Source: JASTVH01 sp042862465 (lineage in GTDB: Bacteria; Pseudomonadota; Gammaproteobacteria; Pseudomonadales; Oleiphilaceae). Taken from it: a stretch of DNA of 64,000 nt. Below the pieces are notes generated by a model, which ran no database searches, had not been told where the DNA came from, and worked only from the letters and a program-made list of their open reading frames with translations. Location of the stretch: positions 186,001-250,000 of the forward strand of contig JASTVH010000001.1 in assembly GCA_042862465.1 (NCBI GenBank), written 5' to 3'. This document shows positions 7,272 through 16,596 of this stretch, in pieces. The number at the start of each line of letters is the position of its first letter. The stretch's first letter is position 1. The position numbers were made by a program, and so were the translations under genes.

Positions 7272-9257
7272 ATGGCTTTTAACATCGCACTGAGTGGTCT
7301 GAAGGCGTCCCAGATTGATCTGGAGACCACCGGCAACAACATTGCCAACGCCAGCACCGTCGGCTTCAAGAAATCCCGGGCCGAATTTGGTGATCTTTAC
7401 TCCAACAGCTTCCTGAGCGCGGGTCAGGCACAGGTAGGCGATGGGGTAAGGGTGCAGGAAATCCGGCAACAGTTTTCCCAGGGTAACATTACCAATACCG
7501 ACAGTGGGCTGGACCTGGCCATTAATGGCGAAGGTTTCTTCGTTCTCAATAACAATGGCGAAGTCCGCTACACCCGCGCTGGCCAGTTCGGGGTCGACCG
7601 GGACGGGTTTATCGTCAACAACCAGGGCATGCGCGTACAGGGTTTCAGTGCCGACGAAGACGGTAATCTCAGTGGGGTGCGCGGTGATCTGGAAGTCCAG
7701 ACCGACAACCTGGCGCCGCGCCGGACAACACTGGTGGAATCCGATGTGAACCTGGATGCGCGCGAAGACGTGCTTGCCGAGCGATTCCAGACCTTCACGG
7801 CGGAGGGCAGTGGCATCGGCCAGGCGATCAACACATTCTCCGGGACGGCGGAACTGCCTGCCGAAACCTGGCAAATCACCAATCCCGATGGCACCGTCAG
7901 TTCCCTCACCACAGCTGCAGGATCGGCCGGTGCCGTCGCTGCCACCTTGAGCCAGCAGGATGGCATTTCGGCGGACGCCAGCACGACCGCTCTGCTGTCT
8001 GATGGTGACTTCAATCCCGATACGGGCACCAATTCGGATGCGCTGACCATCAATGGCGTCAGCTTTACGCTGGACAGTGGGGCTGGCGCCCCGGGTCTGC
8101 AGGCACTGGCCGACGACATCAATAATTCAGCATTGGTGGGTGTTTCGGCGGCCTACCAGGGTGGGCAGCTCGCTATCACCTCCAATCGCGGGGATAACCT
8201 CGATTTCACGTTTTCGACGTCCGGTAGCGGCCTGGTGCGTATCGCGGGGCCTGATTCAGATGGCGTTTCCGGCTCTTCGATCAGCGGACCTATCGAGCTG
8301 GATGGTTCGTCGGGCAAAACCAACGCTGCAGTGGTTGGCACCATCGACTTTACACTGAACGATGGCTACAACATTGAGCCTGATCCCACTTCAGGGAGCA
8401 CGGCGATCGTCAACAATCCCACATACAATCAGGATGTCACGAATCTCTTCGATCCGGATGACCAGCGGACTTACAACCATGCGACGTCCACAACAATGTA
8501 TGACAGTCTGGGCAATCCCCATGTCATGACCCAGTACTTTGTTAAGGAGCCTTCTGCTGCGCCCAATCCGAGCAACCTTTGGACCATGTATGTTCAGATC
8601 GATGGTGAAAATGTAGGGCCGCCCAGCGCCGTCGATGGTTCACCGACTCTCGCGTCGTTCAATCTGCGGTTCAACAACGATGGTTCTCTGGACGAAACCC
8701 TGTCCGATGACGTGTTGATTTCCAACTGGACCCCGCTGGATGCCAATGGCAATCCCAACGGGGCAGACGGCCCCAATCCCAGTGGTTCCTTGCCGATTCC
8801 GCAACCGCCGGAAAGCTCCAACTTTGAAGTGGACATGGGATCTGCAACCCAATTCGGGTCCAACTTTGCTGTCAATAATCTGAGTCAGAACGGCTACACC
8901 ACAGGGCGGCTTACAGGGCTGGATGTATCCAGCGAGGGGCTGATCTTCGCGCGTTTCAGTAACGGCCAATCTTCAGTCCTGGGGCAGGTGTCACTGGCCA
9001 ACTTCCAGAATCCGGAGGGCCTGGCGCCAGTAGGCGAAACCACCTGGGTGGAAACGGTCGAATCCGGTGATGCGGTTGTCGGGGCGCCCGACTCAGGGCC
9101 CCTGGGCAGTATCAAGTCAAGTTCCGTAGAGGAATCCAACGTCGATTTGTCCGATCAGCTGGTCAACCTGATTGTCGCGCAGCGCAATTATCAGGCGAAT
9201 GCCAAGACCATTGAGACGTCGGATGCCATCACGCAGACCATCATCAATCTCCGTTAA
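7272..9257 (+). CDS. flgE: flagellar hook protein FlgE, long form
   Basis: FlgE forms the hook, the universal joint between rod and filament. The conserved N-terminus (GLKASQIDLETTGNNIANASTVGFKKSRAEFGDLY) and C-terminus (ESNVDLSDQLVNLIVAQRNYQANAKTIET) are intact. At 661 residues it is far longer than E. coli FlgE (about 400). The extra length lies in the surface domains. Around residues 255-310 the pattern ALADDINNS..VGVSAAYQGGQLAITSNRG looks like a flagellin hook-IN motif. GAGGTG precedes the ATG. A stem-loop follows the stop, before flgF. Confidence 0.93.
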   Translation: MAFNIALSGLKASQIDLETTGNNIANASTVGFKKSRAEFGDLYSNSFLSAGQAQVGDGVRVQEIRQQFSQGNITNTDSGLDLAINGEGFFVLNNNGEVRYTRAGQFGVDRDGFIVNNQGMRVQGFSADEDGNLSGVRGDLEVQTDNLAPRRTTLVESDVNLDAREDVLAERFQTFTAEGSGIGQAINTFSGTAELPAETWQITNPDGTVSSLTTAAGSAGAVAATLSQQDGISADASTTALLSDGDFNPDTGTNSDALTINGVSFTLDSGAGAPGLQALADDINNSALVGVSAAYQGGQLAITSNRGDNLDFTFSTSGSGLVRIAGPDSDGVSGSSISGPIELDGSSGKTNAAVVGTIDFTLNDGYNIEPDPTSGSTAIVNNPTYNQDVTNLFDPDDQRTYNHATSTTMYDSLGNPHVMTQYFVKEPSAAPNPSNLWTMYVQIDGENVGPPSAVDGSPTLASFNLRFNNDGSLDETLSDDVLISNWTPLDANGNPNGADGPNPSGSLPIPQPPESSNFEVDMGSATQFGSNFAVNNLSQNGYTTGRLTGLDVSSEGLIFARFSNGQSSVLGQVSLANFQNPEGLAPVGETTWVETVESGDAVVGAPDSGPLGSIKSSSVEESNVDLSDQLVNLIVAQRNYQANAKTIETSDAITQTIINLR

Positions 9258-9267
9258 AGGCTAGCGG

Positions 9268-9298
9268 AATCGATGCAGGCATGAAATCTGCATCGGTT
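9268..9298 (+). other. intercistronic hairpin between flgE and flgF
   Basis: Arms 9271-9278 and 9288-9295 are perfect inverted copies around a 9-base loop, and three more pairs (one G-U) extend the stem outward. There is no T tract, so it is more likely an RNA-stability or processing element than an intrinsic terminator. It sits just after the gene whose product is needed in large amounts. Confidence 0.55.
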
Positions 9299-9332
9299 CA
9301 CTCAGGCATAGCAAGACGGCAAGAGGTTAACG

Positions 9333-10085
9333 ATGGATAAGTCGCTCTACATCGCCATGTCCGGGGCCAAGCAGAACATGCTGGCCCAGACGGCGCATGC
9401 CAATAATTTGGCGAACGTGAATACCACCGGCTTCAAGCGTGACTACACGGCGGCGTTGAGTCAGCCAGTTTACGGCGAGCATTTCCCGACCCGGGCCTAC
9501 GCCATGGCCTACCGGCCCGGTACCGACACCAGTCAGGGCTCGATGATTGAAACCGGTCGGGATCTTGACGTGGCCGTTCACGGGGAGGGCTGGATCTCCG
9601 TCATGGATCAAAACGGTCAGGAGGCCTTTACCCGTCGGGGCGACCTGGAAGTGGACGTCAACGGCATTCTGCGCACCGGCGATGGTTTGCCGGTCATGGG
9701 GAATGGCGGCCCGGTCGCGATTCCGCCTTCCAATAAAATCCAGATTGGCGCTGATGGGACCATTTCCGTTATTCCTATCGGTGGTCCGCCCGATCAACTG
9801 GCGGAGGTAGACCGCCTGAAACTCGTCAATCCTCCGGCTGATACGCTGGAGAAAGGTCCGGATGGCCTCATGCGCCGTAAGCCGGATGCCGCCGTGGCCG
9901 GTGGCGAACCTGCCGATGCGGCGGTTACCGTTGAGTCCGGTTTCCTCGAAGGCTCTAACGTCAATCCGGTGGAATCCCTCATCCAAACCCTTGAATTATC
10001 TCGCCAATATGAAATGCAGGTAAGAGCAATGCGCTCCGCTGACGAAAATAGTGAGGCGGCGGCACGCATTTTGCAGAACCTCTAG
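9333..10085 (+). CDS. flgF: flagellar basal-body rod protein FlgF
   Basis: FlgF is a 250-residue proximal rod protein. The N-terminal motif AHANNLANVNTTGFKRD and the C-terminal NPVESLIQTLELSRQYEMQVRAMRSADENSEAAARIL are those of the FlgF/FlgG family. The start MDKSLYIAMSGAKQNM is the usual FlgF beginning. AGAGG lies about 7 bases before the ATG. The gaps on both sides are longer than elsewhere in the operon and hold hairpins. Confidence 0.95.
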   Translation: MDKSLYIAMSGAKQNMLAQTAHANNLANVNTTGFKRDYTAALSQPVYGEHFPTRAYAMAYRPGTDTSQGSMIETGRDLDVAVHGEGWISVMDQNGQEAFTRRGDLEVDVNGILRTGDGLPVMGNGGPVAIPPSNKIQIGADGTISVIPIGGPPDQLAEVDRLKLVNPPADTLEKGPDGLMRRKPDAAVAGGEPADAAVTVESGFLEGSNVNPVESLIQTLELSRQYEMQVRAMRSADENSEAAARILQNL

Positions 10086-10112
10086 TAAAGCCCTTCAGGG
10101 TGACGGATTAAC

Positions 10113-10142
10113 GGCAGTCGGCGGAAAAATGCCGCCGCTGCC
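10113..10142 (+). other. GC-rich intercistronic hairpin between flgF and flgG
   Basis: Arms 10113-10124 and 10132-10142 pair over 11 positions with one bulged T at 10118, closing the loop AAAAATG. No T tract follows. It may be a pause, partial-termination or mRNA-protection element within the flg operon. Confidence 0.5.
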
Positions 10143-10201
10143 GGCAAAACCCGGCAAACCAGCCGGCCTCCGTGTCCCTGCTTTACGAGGAGGTTGTAAC
10201 C

Positions 10202-10987
10202 ATGCATCCAGCACTTTGGGTCAGCAAAACAGGTTTGAGCGCTCAGGACACTGCCCTGACGACCACGTCCAACAACCTGTCCAACGTCAATACCACTGGT
10301 TTCAAGCGCGATCGTGCGGTCTTTCAGGACCTGCTTTACCAAACGCAGCGTCAGCCGGGTGGTTTGACGTCTCAGAATTCGGAACTGCCTTCCGGCCTCC
10401 AGCTGGGTACCGGTGTGCGTGTGGTCGGGACCACCAAGGAATTTACCCAGGGCAACCTGGAAGTTACCGAGCAGGCACTCGATATGGCTGTAGATGGCCG
10501 CGGTTTCTTTCAGGTCCTGATGCCGGACGGCAACATCGCCTATACCCGGGATGGCCAGTTCCAGCTGAATTCTGACGGTACCGTCGTCACCGCCAACGGT
10601 CATCCGCTTGAACCCAACATCACGGTTCCTGACAACGCCACCTCCATCACCATTGGTACCGACGGTACGGTTTCCGCGATTGTCGGCAACGATACCAGCC
10701 CGACCCAGCTGGGGCAGATTCCGCTGGTGGATTTCGTCAATCCCCAGGGCCTGGAAGCCATCGGCAATAACCTTTATCGCGAAACCAACGCCTCCGGTGA
10801 TCCGCAGGAAGGCGAAGCCGGCCTGGCCGGTCTCGGTACGATCGAGCAGGGGATGGTGGAGAGCTCCAACGTTGAGGTGGTCGAGGAGCTGGTCAACATG
10901 ATCACGATCCAGCGGGCTTACGAGATGAATTCCAAAGTCGTTTCCACCACCGATCAAATGCTCCAGTTCCTGACGCAGAACGTGTAA
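10202..10987 (+). CDS. flgG: flagellar distal rod protein FlgG
   Basis: FlgG forms the distal rod that spans the periplasm inside the P and L rings. The product is 261 residues, the same size as the E. coli protein. It starts MHPALWVSKTGLSAQDT and carries SNNLSNVNTTGFKRDR and a C-terminal ESSNVEVVEELVNMITIQRAYEMNSKVVSTTDQMLQFL. The ATG at 10202 has GAGGAGG 8 bases upstream. An in-frame ATG ten codons earlier would place that ribosome site inside the gene, so I reject it. Confidence 0.95.
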   Translation: MHPALWVSKTGLSAQDTALTTTSNNLSNVNTTGFKRDRAVFQDLLYQTQRQPGGLTSQNSELPSGLQLGTGVRVVGTTKEFTQGNLEVTEQALDMAVDGRGFFQVLMPDGNIAYTRDGQFQLNSDGTVVTANGHPLEPNITVPDNATSITIGTDGTVSAIVGNDTSPTQLGQIPLVDFVNPQGLEAIGNNLYRETNASGDPQEGEAGLAGLGTIEQGMVESSNVEVVEELVNMITIQRAYEMNSKVVSTTDQMLQFLTQNV

Positions 10988-11011
10988 GGCGCCGGAGCAA
11001 GTGAGGTTGTC

Positions 11012-11698
11012 ATGAAAACTGTCATGCGATTGACGAGCGTTCTGCTCATCCTGGGATTGGCCGGCTGTACCGCCATGACCCGGCCCCGGGCAACGCCGGA
11101 CGATCCGGCCTACGCGCCGGTGCCGCCGCGGCAAATGGCGTCGCCCCAGCCGGTCAGTGGTTCCATTTTCCAGAGCTCGCGGGATTACAACCCTTATGGT
11201 GACCGCAAGGCGATCAATGTGGGAGACATCCTCACGGTGCAGCTGCAGGAGCAAACCGCCTCTTCAAAAACGGCGGCGACCAGCATCACCAAGGATCAGC
11301 AACTGGATCTGGAAAACCCGACCTTCTTTGGCAACAACGTGACGTCCGGGGATCTGAGTCTGGGGGCCAGTGCCGATATGCAGCGTGACTTTGCCGGGGA
11401 TGCGGAAGCGGATCAGAGCAACAGCCTTCAGGGCAACATCACCGTGACTGTGGTTGACCGTCTGCCCAATGGCATTCTCAAGATCCGGGGCGAAAAATGG
11501 CTTTCCCTGACCAATGGTGACGAATACATCCGGCTGACCGGCCTGGTTCGTCCCGAGGACATCAGCCCGAACAATGAGGTGGTGTCGACCCGGATTGCCG
11601 ATGCCCGAATCGGATATGGCGGCACCGGCGACTTCGACCAGGCCAACCAGATGGGCTGGCTGGCGCGCTTCTTCAACAGTGAATGGTTTCCGCTCTAA
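11012..11698 (+). CDS. flgH: flagellar L-ring lipoprotein FlgH
   Basis: FlgH is the outer-membrane L-ring subunit. The 228-residue precursor has a lipoprotein signal with LAGC and the lipidated Cys at residue 19. The family block NVGDILTVQLQEQTASSKTAAT follows, then VTVVDRLPNGILKIRGEKWLSLTNGDEYIRLTGLVRPEDI, which is diagnostic. AGTGAGG precedes the ATG. It lies between flgG and flgI as expected. Confidence 0.96.
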   Translation: MKTVMRLTSVLLILGLAGCTAMTRPRATPDDPAYAPVPPRQMASPQPVSGSIFQSSRDYNPYGDRKAINVGDILTVQLQEQTASSKTAATSITKDQQLDLENPTFFGNNVTSGDLSLGASADMQRDFAGDAEADQSNSLQGNITVTVVDRLPNGILKIRGEKWLSLTNGDEYIRLTGLVRPEDISPNNEVVSTRIADARIGYGGTGDFDQANQMGWLARFFNSEWFPL

Positions 11699-11716
11699 CG
11701 GCGGCGAGGTGTGACA

Positions 11717-12823
11717 ATGCAGCCTTTAGCAACAACAGCCCGCATCCTGATGGTTCTGCTCCTCGCTTTGACGGTGGGTTCAGCCCACGCCGAGCGGATC
11801 AAGGACATCGCCACGGTCAAGGGGGTGCGCAAGAACCAGCTGGTGGGTTACGGCCTGGTGGTCGGTCTGGACGGCTCCGGTGACAAGGCGCCGTTCACCA
11901 ACCAGACCTTCCGCAACATGATGAGCAAGTTTGGCATCACGCTGCCGGATGGTGTCGATCCCAAGCTCAAGAATGTGGCGGCCGTATCCGTGCAGGCGGA
12001 TCTGCCGGCGTTCGCGAAGCCCGGGCAGACCATCGACATCACCGTCTCCTCGATCGGTAATGCCGACAGCCTGCGCGGGGGAACTCTGGTCATGACGCCG
12101 CTGCGCGGTGCCGATGGGCAAATTTACGCCATGGCGCAGGGCAGTCTGATCGTCGGCGGGTTTGGTGCCGAAGGGCAGGACGGTTCGCGGATTACCGTCA
12201 ACATCCCCAGTGTTGGTCGCATCCCCGGTGGCGCGACGGTCGAACGTGAAGTGGCAACGCCCTTCAATAAAGGCGACACCATCACCTTCAATTTGAACAA
12301 CCCGGACTTCACCACCGCCAAGCGGATGGTGGAGACCATCAACGGCACCCTCGGGCCCAACATGGCCTATGCCGAGGATTCCACCTCGGTCACGGTCAAG
12401 GCGCCGCGGGACCCGTCACAGCGAGTCAGCTTCCTGTCGATCCTGGAGAACATGAATGTGGAGCCCGGACAGGATGCCGCCCGGGTCGTGATCAACTCGC
12501 GTACCGGCACTATCGTGGTCGGGCAGAACGTCCAGGTGCAGCCGGCCGCGGTCACCCACGGCAACATGACGGTGACCATCCAGGAAAACCCGCAGGCCAA
12601 CCAGCCCAATCCGCTGGGGCAGGGCGAAACGGTGGTCGTTCCGCAGACCCAGGTTCGGGTGACCAACGAACCGGCCCGTATGTTCCGCTTTGGCCCGGCG
12701 ACCACGCTCAACGAGATCGTGGAAGCGGTCAATCAGGTTGGGGCGGCACCGGGTGACGTGATGGCCATCCTGGAAGCGCTCAAGCAGGCCGGTGCGCTGC
12801 GCGCTGAAATTATTGTGATCTGA
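11717..12823 (+). CDS. flgI: flagellar P-ring protein FlgI
   Basis: FlgI builds the periplasmic P ring. The 368-residue precursor has a Sec signal peptide ending AHA before ERIKDIATVKGVRKNQLVGYGLVVGL, the standard mature start. GTG at 11711 is also in frame, but GAGG at 11705 gives normal spacing only to the ATG at 11717. The C-terminal end AILEALKQAGALRAEIIVI is complete. Length matches E. coli FlgI (365). Confidence 0.96.
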   Translation: MQPLATTARILMVLLLALTVGSAHAERIKDIATVKGVRKNQLVGYGLVVGLDGSGDKAPFTNQTFRNMMSKFGITLPDGVDPKLKNVAAVSVQADLPAFAKPGQTIDITVSSIGNADSLRGGTLVMTPLRGADGQIYAMAQGSLIVGGFGAEGQDGSRITVNIPSVGRIPGGATVEREVATPFNKGDTITFNLNNPDFTTAKRMVETINGTLGPNMAYAEDSTSVTVKAPRDPSQRVSFLSILENMNVEPGQDAARVVINSRTGTIVVGQNVQVQPAAVTHGNMTVTIQENPQANQPNPLGQGETVVVPQTQVRVTNEPARMFRFGPATTLNEIVEAVNQVGAAPGDVMAILEALKQAGALRAEIIVI

Positions 12824-12845
12824 GGGGTTATCCGAGGATAGAAGC

Positions 12846-13850
12846 ATGCAAGACGCTCGACTGGACCAGGCTCAAATCTACACCGAATTCGGTGGCCTCA
12901 ACGCAATGAAGGCGCAGGCCAAGCGCGACAAGGCCGGCGCTTTGGAGGGCGTTGCACGTCAGTTCGAGAGCATGTTCATTTCCCAGATGCTGTCGGCCAT
13001 GCGCAGCGCCAACCAGGTTTTTTCCGAGGGCAACTTCCTCAACAGCCAACGTACCGAATTCGTTCAGCAGATGTTCGACAGCCAGATCAGTCAGACCCTC
13101 AGTGCCGGCAAAGGTATTGGTCTGGCAGAACGGCTGAAGCAGCAGATGCAGCGCCAGATTCCGGATATGGACCGGCCGGAGCATGCGACGATCAGTCGAG
13201 GTATTGGCGACTATCCACGCAATCTGCCCAGCCTCAGCCAAAAACTGCCGGAGAACGTGGCACGGGTTGAGGCGATGAAACCGCAGGCGCCCGCACATCC
13301 AAAACCATCGAGCGAGACCCTCCCGGCTCGCTTTGAATCGCCGCAACAGTTTGTCCAGAAACTGTGGCCGGTGGCCTCTGAAGTGGCCGCCGATGCCGGG
13401 TTGGATCCCCGGGTGTTGGTGGCGCAGGCAGCGCTGGAAACCGGGTGGGGGCGCCACATGATCGAGGGTGATCAGGCCCAGCCGAGCTTCAACCTGTTCG
13501 GCATCAAGGCGGACAGCCGATGGGGTGGTGACGCCGTCGACATCACCACGACGGAATACCGCGAAGGCCTGCCGGTTAAGCAGAAAGCGGCATTCCGCGC
13601 TTACGAAGATTATCGCGCGAGTTTCCGGGACTACGTGGATTTCCTGGAATCCAATCCCCGTTACAAACAGGTGCTGGAGCATGCCGCGGATCCCGAGGCT
13701 TACGTCAGAGAGCTTCAGGAAGCCGGTTATGCCACGGATCCGGCCTATGGCGAAAAGATTCAGAACATCATGAACGGCGAATGGGTTCAGTCAGCACTGG
13801 AACCCGCCAATGATTGGTTGCCCGGACAGTCCGGGCAGGAGCGTGAATAA
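12846..13850 (+). CDS. flgJ: FlgJ: rod assembly scaffold and peptidoglycan hydrolase
   Basis: FlgJ caps the growing rod and cuts peptidoglycan so the rod can cross the wall. The N-terminal rod-binding domain (about 25-110) contains ARQFESMFISQMLSAMR. The C-terminal glucosaminidase (GH73) domain from about 165 has AALETGWGRHMI with the likely catalytic Glu, and NLFGIKAD. The dual-domain form of 334 residues is typical of gammaproteobacteria (E. coli 313). Its stop overlaps the flgK start by one base. Confidence 0.95.
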   Translation: MQDARLDQAQIYTEFGGLNAMKAQAKRDKAGALEGVARQFESMFISQMLSAMRSANQVFSEGNFLNSQRTEFVQQMFDSQISQTLSAGKGIGLAERLKQQMQRQIPDMDRPEHATISRGIGDYPRNLPSLSQKLPENVARVEAMKPQAPAHPKPSSETLPARFESPQQFVQKLWPVASEVAADAGLDPRVLVAQAALETGWGRHMIEGDQAQPSFNLFGIKADSRWGGDAVDITTTEYREGLPVKQKAAFRAYEDYRASFRDYVDFLESNPRYKQVLEHAADPEAYVRELQEAGYATDPAYGEKIQNIMNGEWVQSALEPANDWLPGQSGQERE

Positions 13851-16564
13851 TGGCTGGGCTCATCAATGTTGGGCTGACTGGCATCAAGGCCAATCAATCG
13901 GCCCTGACCACCACCGGCAATAACGTTACCAATGCCAACACCCCGGGTTACAGCCGGCAGGAAGTGCTCTTCGAGAGTAATTTCAGTCAGCGCACCGGTG
14001 CCGGCTATCTGGGCTCGGGTGTTTCGGTGGCCGATATCCGGCGTCTCAACAGCGAGTTCGTCAACACCCAGCTGCGTTCCGACACCACCCTGTTCAATGC
14101 CCAGGACACCCTGGTCAGCAACATCAAGCAGCTGGACAACCTGTTGGGTAACGATGCAACCGGTCTGAACACCGCCCTGTCCGGTTTCTTCAGCGCCATT
14201 CAGGGGGCTACGGAAGACCCGCAATCAATTTCCCAGCGTCAGTTGGTGCTCAACAGTGCGGACTCCCTCGCCAATCGTTTCCAGTCGATTTATAGCCGCC
14301 TGGAAGGTCTGGAGCAGTCCGTCAACCAGCAATTTACGGCGGCCATTACCGAAGTGAACGGCCTGGCCCAGGGCATTGCCGAGCTGAACAAGTCCATCGC
14401 CGGTTCACCCGGTATCGCCCAGGGCGACGATCCCAATAACCTGCTGGATCAGCGGGACGAGAAACTGCGCCAGCTTTCTGAGCTGGTCCAGCTCCAGGTG
14501 GTGCAGGGCTCCAGTAATCAGGTCAACGTCCTGATCGGAAACGGTCAGTCGCTGGTACTGGGCGATCAGGCGGGACAGCTGGGGCTGACGGACGATCCGC
14601 AAAACCCAGCCAAGCAGCAGATAGCCTTCCTGGGCAACAAAGAGCCCCAGATCATTTCCAGCGAACTCTCTGGCGGTAAGCTGGGCGGTCTGCTGGAATT
14701 CCGCGACAACGTTCTGAATCCCACGTTCAACGAGATGGGACGAATCGCCATTGGCGTGGCTGATCAGATCAACGATCAGCATGAACTGGGCATCAATCTG
14801 GATGGCCAGCTCGGCGGCCTGTTCTTCGAAGATGTGAACAGCCGTGAACGGATGTTGGGCCGTGCCGTCAGCAATGCCAATAATGCCCCGCCGCGAGATC
14901 GCGTACTGGGGGTGGAAATCACGGATGTCAGTGTCCTGCAGGGGCAGGAATACATTCTGGAAATCGAGGGCTCGGCGGACGATCGCTACGTGCTCAAGCG
15001 TGAATCGGACGGCGAAATCGTCAAGCAGGGTCGTTTCCCGGCCGGTATTCCGGCCGAAATCGAGCTGGACGGTTTCAACCTTTTTCTCGAATCCGGCAGT
15101 TTCCAGGCCGGCGACAGCTTCCTGATTCAGCCCACGCGCACGGGTGCCCGGGATATTGACACCGTTCTGGACCGGCCGGAGGGGATCGCGCTGGGATCGC
15201 CGATCAAGGCCGAAGCCGACCTGGGGAATACCGGTAGCGGCAAGATTACTCAGGGCACCATGCTGGATGTCAAAAGCCCGCTGACCAATCAGGTGCTGCC
15301 GGCCTTCAGCCAGGAGGGGCAATTGACGCCGCCTCTGGCCATTCGTTTCACCAGTGAAACGACCTATGAAGTGCTGGACTATTCCGACCCCTCAAACCCC
15401 AAGCCGCTGCAGCCGCCGCTCAACAATGAGCATTATCAGGCGGGCGTTACCAACACGGTGTTCACCGATGATCCCGGCCAGCGGATTGCGACCATGGCTG
15501 GCGGCGGTGCAACGGTAACAACATCACCGGAGGCGATTGGCGCCGGGCCCGGTGTTCCTCAGAATGGGTACACGGCCCAGACCATCTCTATTCGTAACAG
15601 AGATCCGGAAACCGGCATTACGACGACGCAGACGGTCAATCTTTCTCCGCCAGAAAATAGCGCAAAATCAATAGCCTCCAAGCTTGGTGTTGTTGATGGT
15701 GTGCAGGCGACCGCTTATACAAAAGTCCGGTTGGATACGTTTCAGAATAACGCGCCGGGTACTTTCAGTACCCTGAACATTACCGTGGGCGGAAACACAG
15801 CTGAGGCGCGAACCATTGCTGTGACGCCCACTGGCGACTTTTCAGCGGATGAGCTGGAAAAGGCGCTCAGGGCGGACCCCAACTTTGAAAGCCTCGGGCT
15901 GGAAATTTCAAATGATGGCAATGGGTTAAACCTGCTATCTGCAACCGGAGAAGACATTTCAATCGGTTTGACAGGCGGTGGCGGTGATCAGTTGAACGTC
16001 ACCAAAATCAACCCCTACGGCACGAATCCAGCCTCCCAAACCCTAAACGATGATGAGGAAATCACCCTGGGTGGCGTTGTTGACTTAAAGCTTGCCGATG
16101 GCGTTTCCATGTCTGCGGATGCCACCGGCAATGTATTTGCACAGTCACCCCAAAGCGATTCCAGCTATCTTGGCTTCCAATTTGAGCTGTCCGGAGTACC
16201 TGAAACGGGTGACGTATTTACCATCAACTACAACGATGACGGTTCTGCGGACAACCGCAACGGACTGGCGATGAGCGAACTTGCGTTGAAAAAGACGCTG
16301 GGCAACGGCAAGAACACGTTCGGGGATGCCTATGCGGGCGTGGTGGAAACCGTCGGCAGTCGGACCAACCGCGCTCAACTGGACCAGGAGTCCAGTCAGA
16401 CGCTTCTGACCCAGTCGGAAAACCAATGGCAGGAAACCTCGGGCGTCAGCCTGGACGAGGAGGCTGGCAAGCTGGTGCAGTATCAGGCCGCCTACAATGC
16501 TTCGGCCCAGGTGGTGTCCATAGCGCGGGATCTGTTCAACACCTTGATAGGGACGTTCAGCTGA
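13850..16564 (+). CDS. flgK: hook-filament junction protein FlgK, greatly enlarged
   Basis: FlgK (HAP1) joins the hook to the filament. The N-terminus (TTTGNNVTNANTPGYSRQEV) and C-terminus (SGVSLDEEAGKLVQYQAAYNASAQVVSIARDLFNTLIGTF) are canonical, so the ends that polymerise are intact. At 904 residues it greatly exceeds the E. coli protein (547). The added sequence is in the exposed middle, and from about residue 545 to 775 the coding DNA is visibly more AT-rich than its flanks. The start codon overlaps the flgJ stop (TAATG). Confidence 0.93.
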   Translation: MAGLINVGLTGIKANQSALTTTGNNVTNANTPGYSRQEVLFESNFSQRTGAGYLGSGVSVADIRRLNSEFVNTQLRSDTTLFNAQDTLVSNIKQLDNLLGNDATGLNTALSGFFSAIQGATEDPQSISQRQLVLNSADSLANRFQSIYSRLEGLEQSVNQQFTAAITEVNGLAQGIAELNKSIAGSPGIAQGDDPNNLLDQRDEKLRQLSELVQLQVVQGSSNQVNVLIGNGQSLVLGDQAGQLGLTDDPQNPAKQQIAFLGNKEPQIISSELSGGKLGGLLEFRDNVLNPTFNEMGRIAIGVADQINDQHELGINLDGQLGGLFFEDVNSRERMLGRAVSNANNAPPRDRVLGVEITDVSVLQGQEYILEIEGSADDRYVLKRESDGEIVKQGRFPAGIPAEIELDGFNLFLESGSFQAGDSFLIQPTRTGARDIDTVLDRPEGIALGSPIKAEADLGNTGSGKITQGTMLDVKSPLTNQVLPAFSQEGQLTPPLAIRFTSETTYEVLDYSDPSNPKPLQPPLNNEHYQAGVTNTVFTDDPGQRIATMAGGGATVTTSPEAIGAGPGVPQNGYTAQTISIRNRDPETGITTTQTVNLSPPENSAKSIASKLGVVDGVQATAYTKVRLDTFQNNAPGTFSTLNITVGGNTAEARTIAVTPTGDFSADELEKALRADPNFESLGLEISNDGNGLNLLSATGEDISIGLTGGGGDQLNVTKINPYGTNPASQTLNDDEEITLGGVVDLKLADGVSMSADATGNVFAQSPQSDSSYLGFQFELSGVPETGDVFTINYNDDGSADNRNGLAMSELALKKTLGNGKNTFGDAYAGVVETVGSRTNRAQLDQESSQTLLTQSENQWQETSGVSLDEEAGKLVQYQAAYNASAQVVSIARDLFNTLIGTFS

Positions 16565-16596
16565 TGGCCGTTAGCGGTCGCTGAGAGGTTAGAGTT

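Noticed and set aside
10082..11254. 390-codon antisense frame under flgG and flgH
   Set aside because: It covers two well-identified genes on the other strand, has low-complexity composition and shows no family motif.
14405..15322. 305-codon antisense frame inside flgK
   Set aside because: A shadow frame. flgK is fully supported at both ends.
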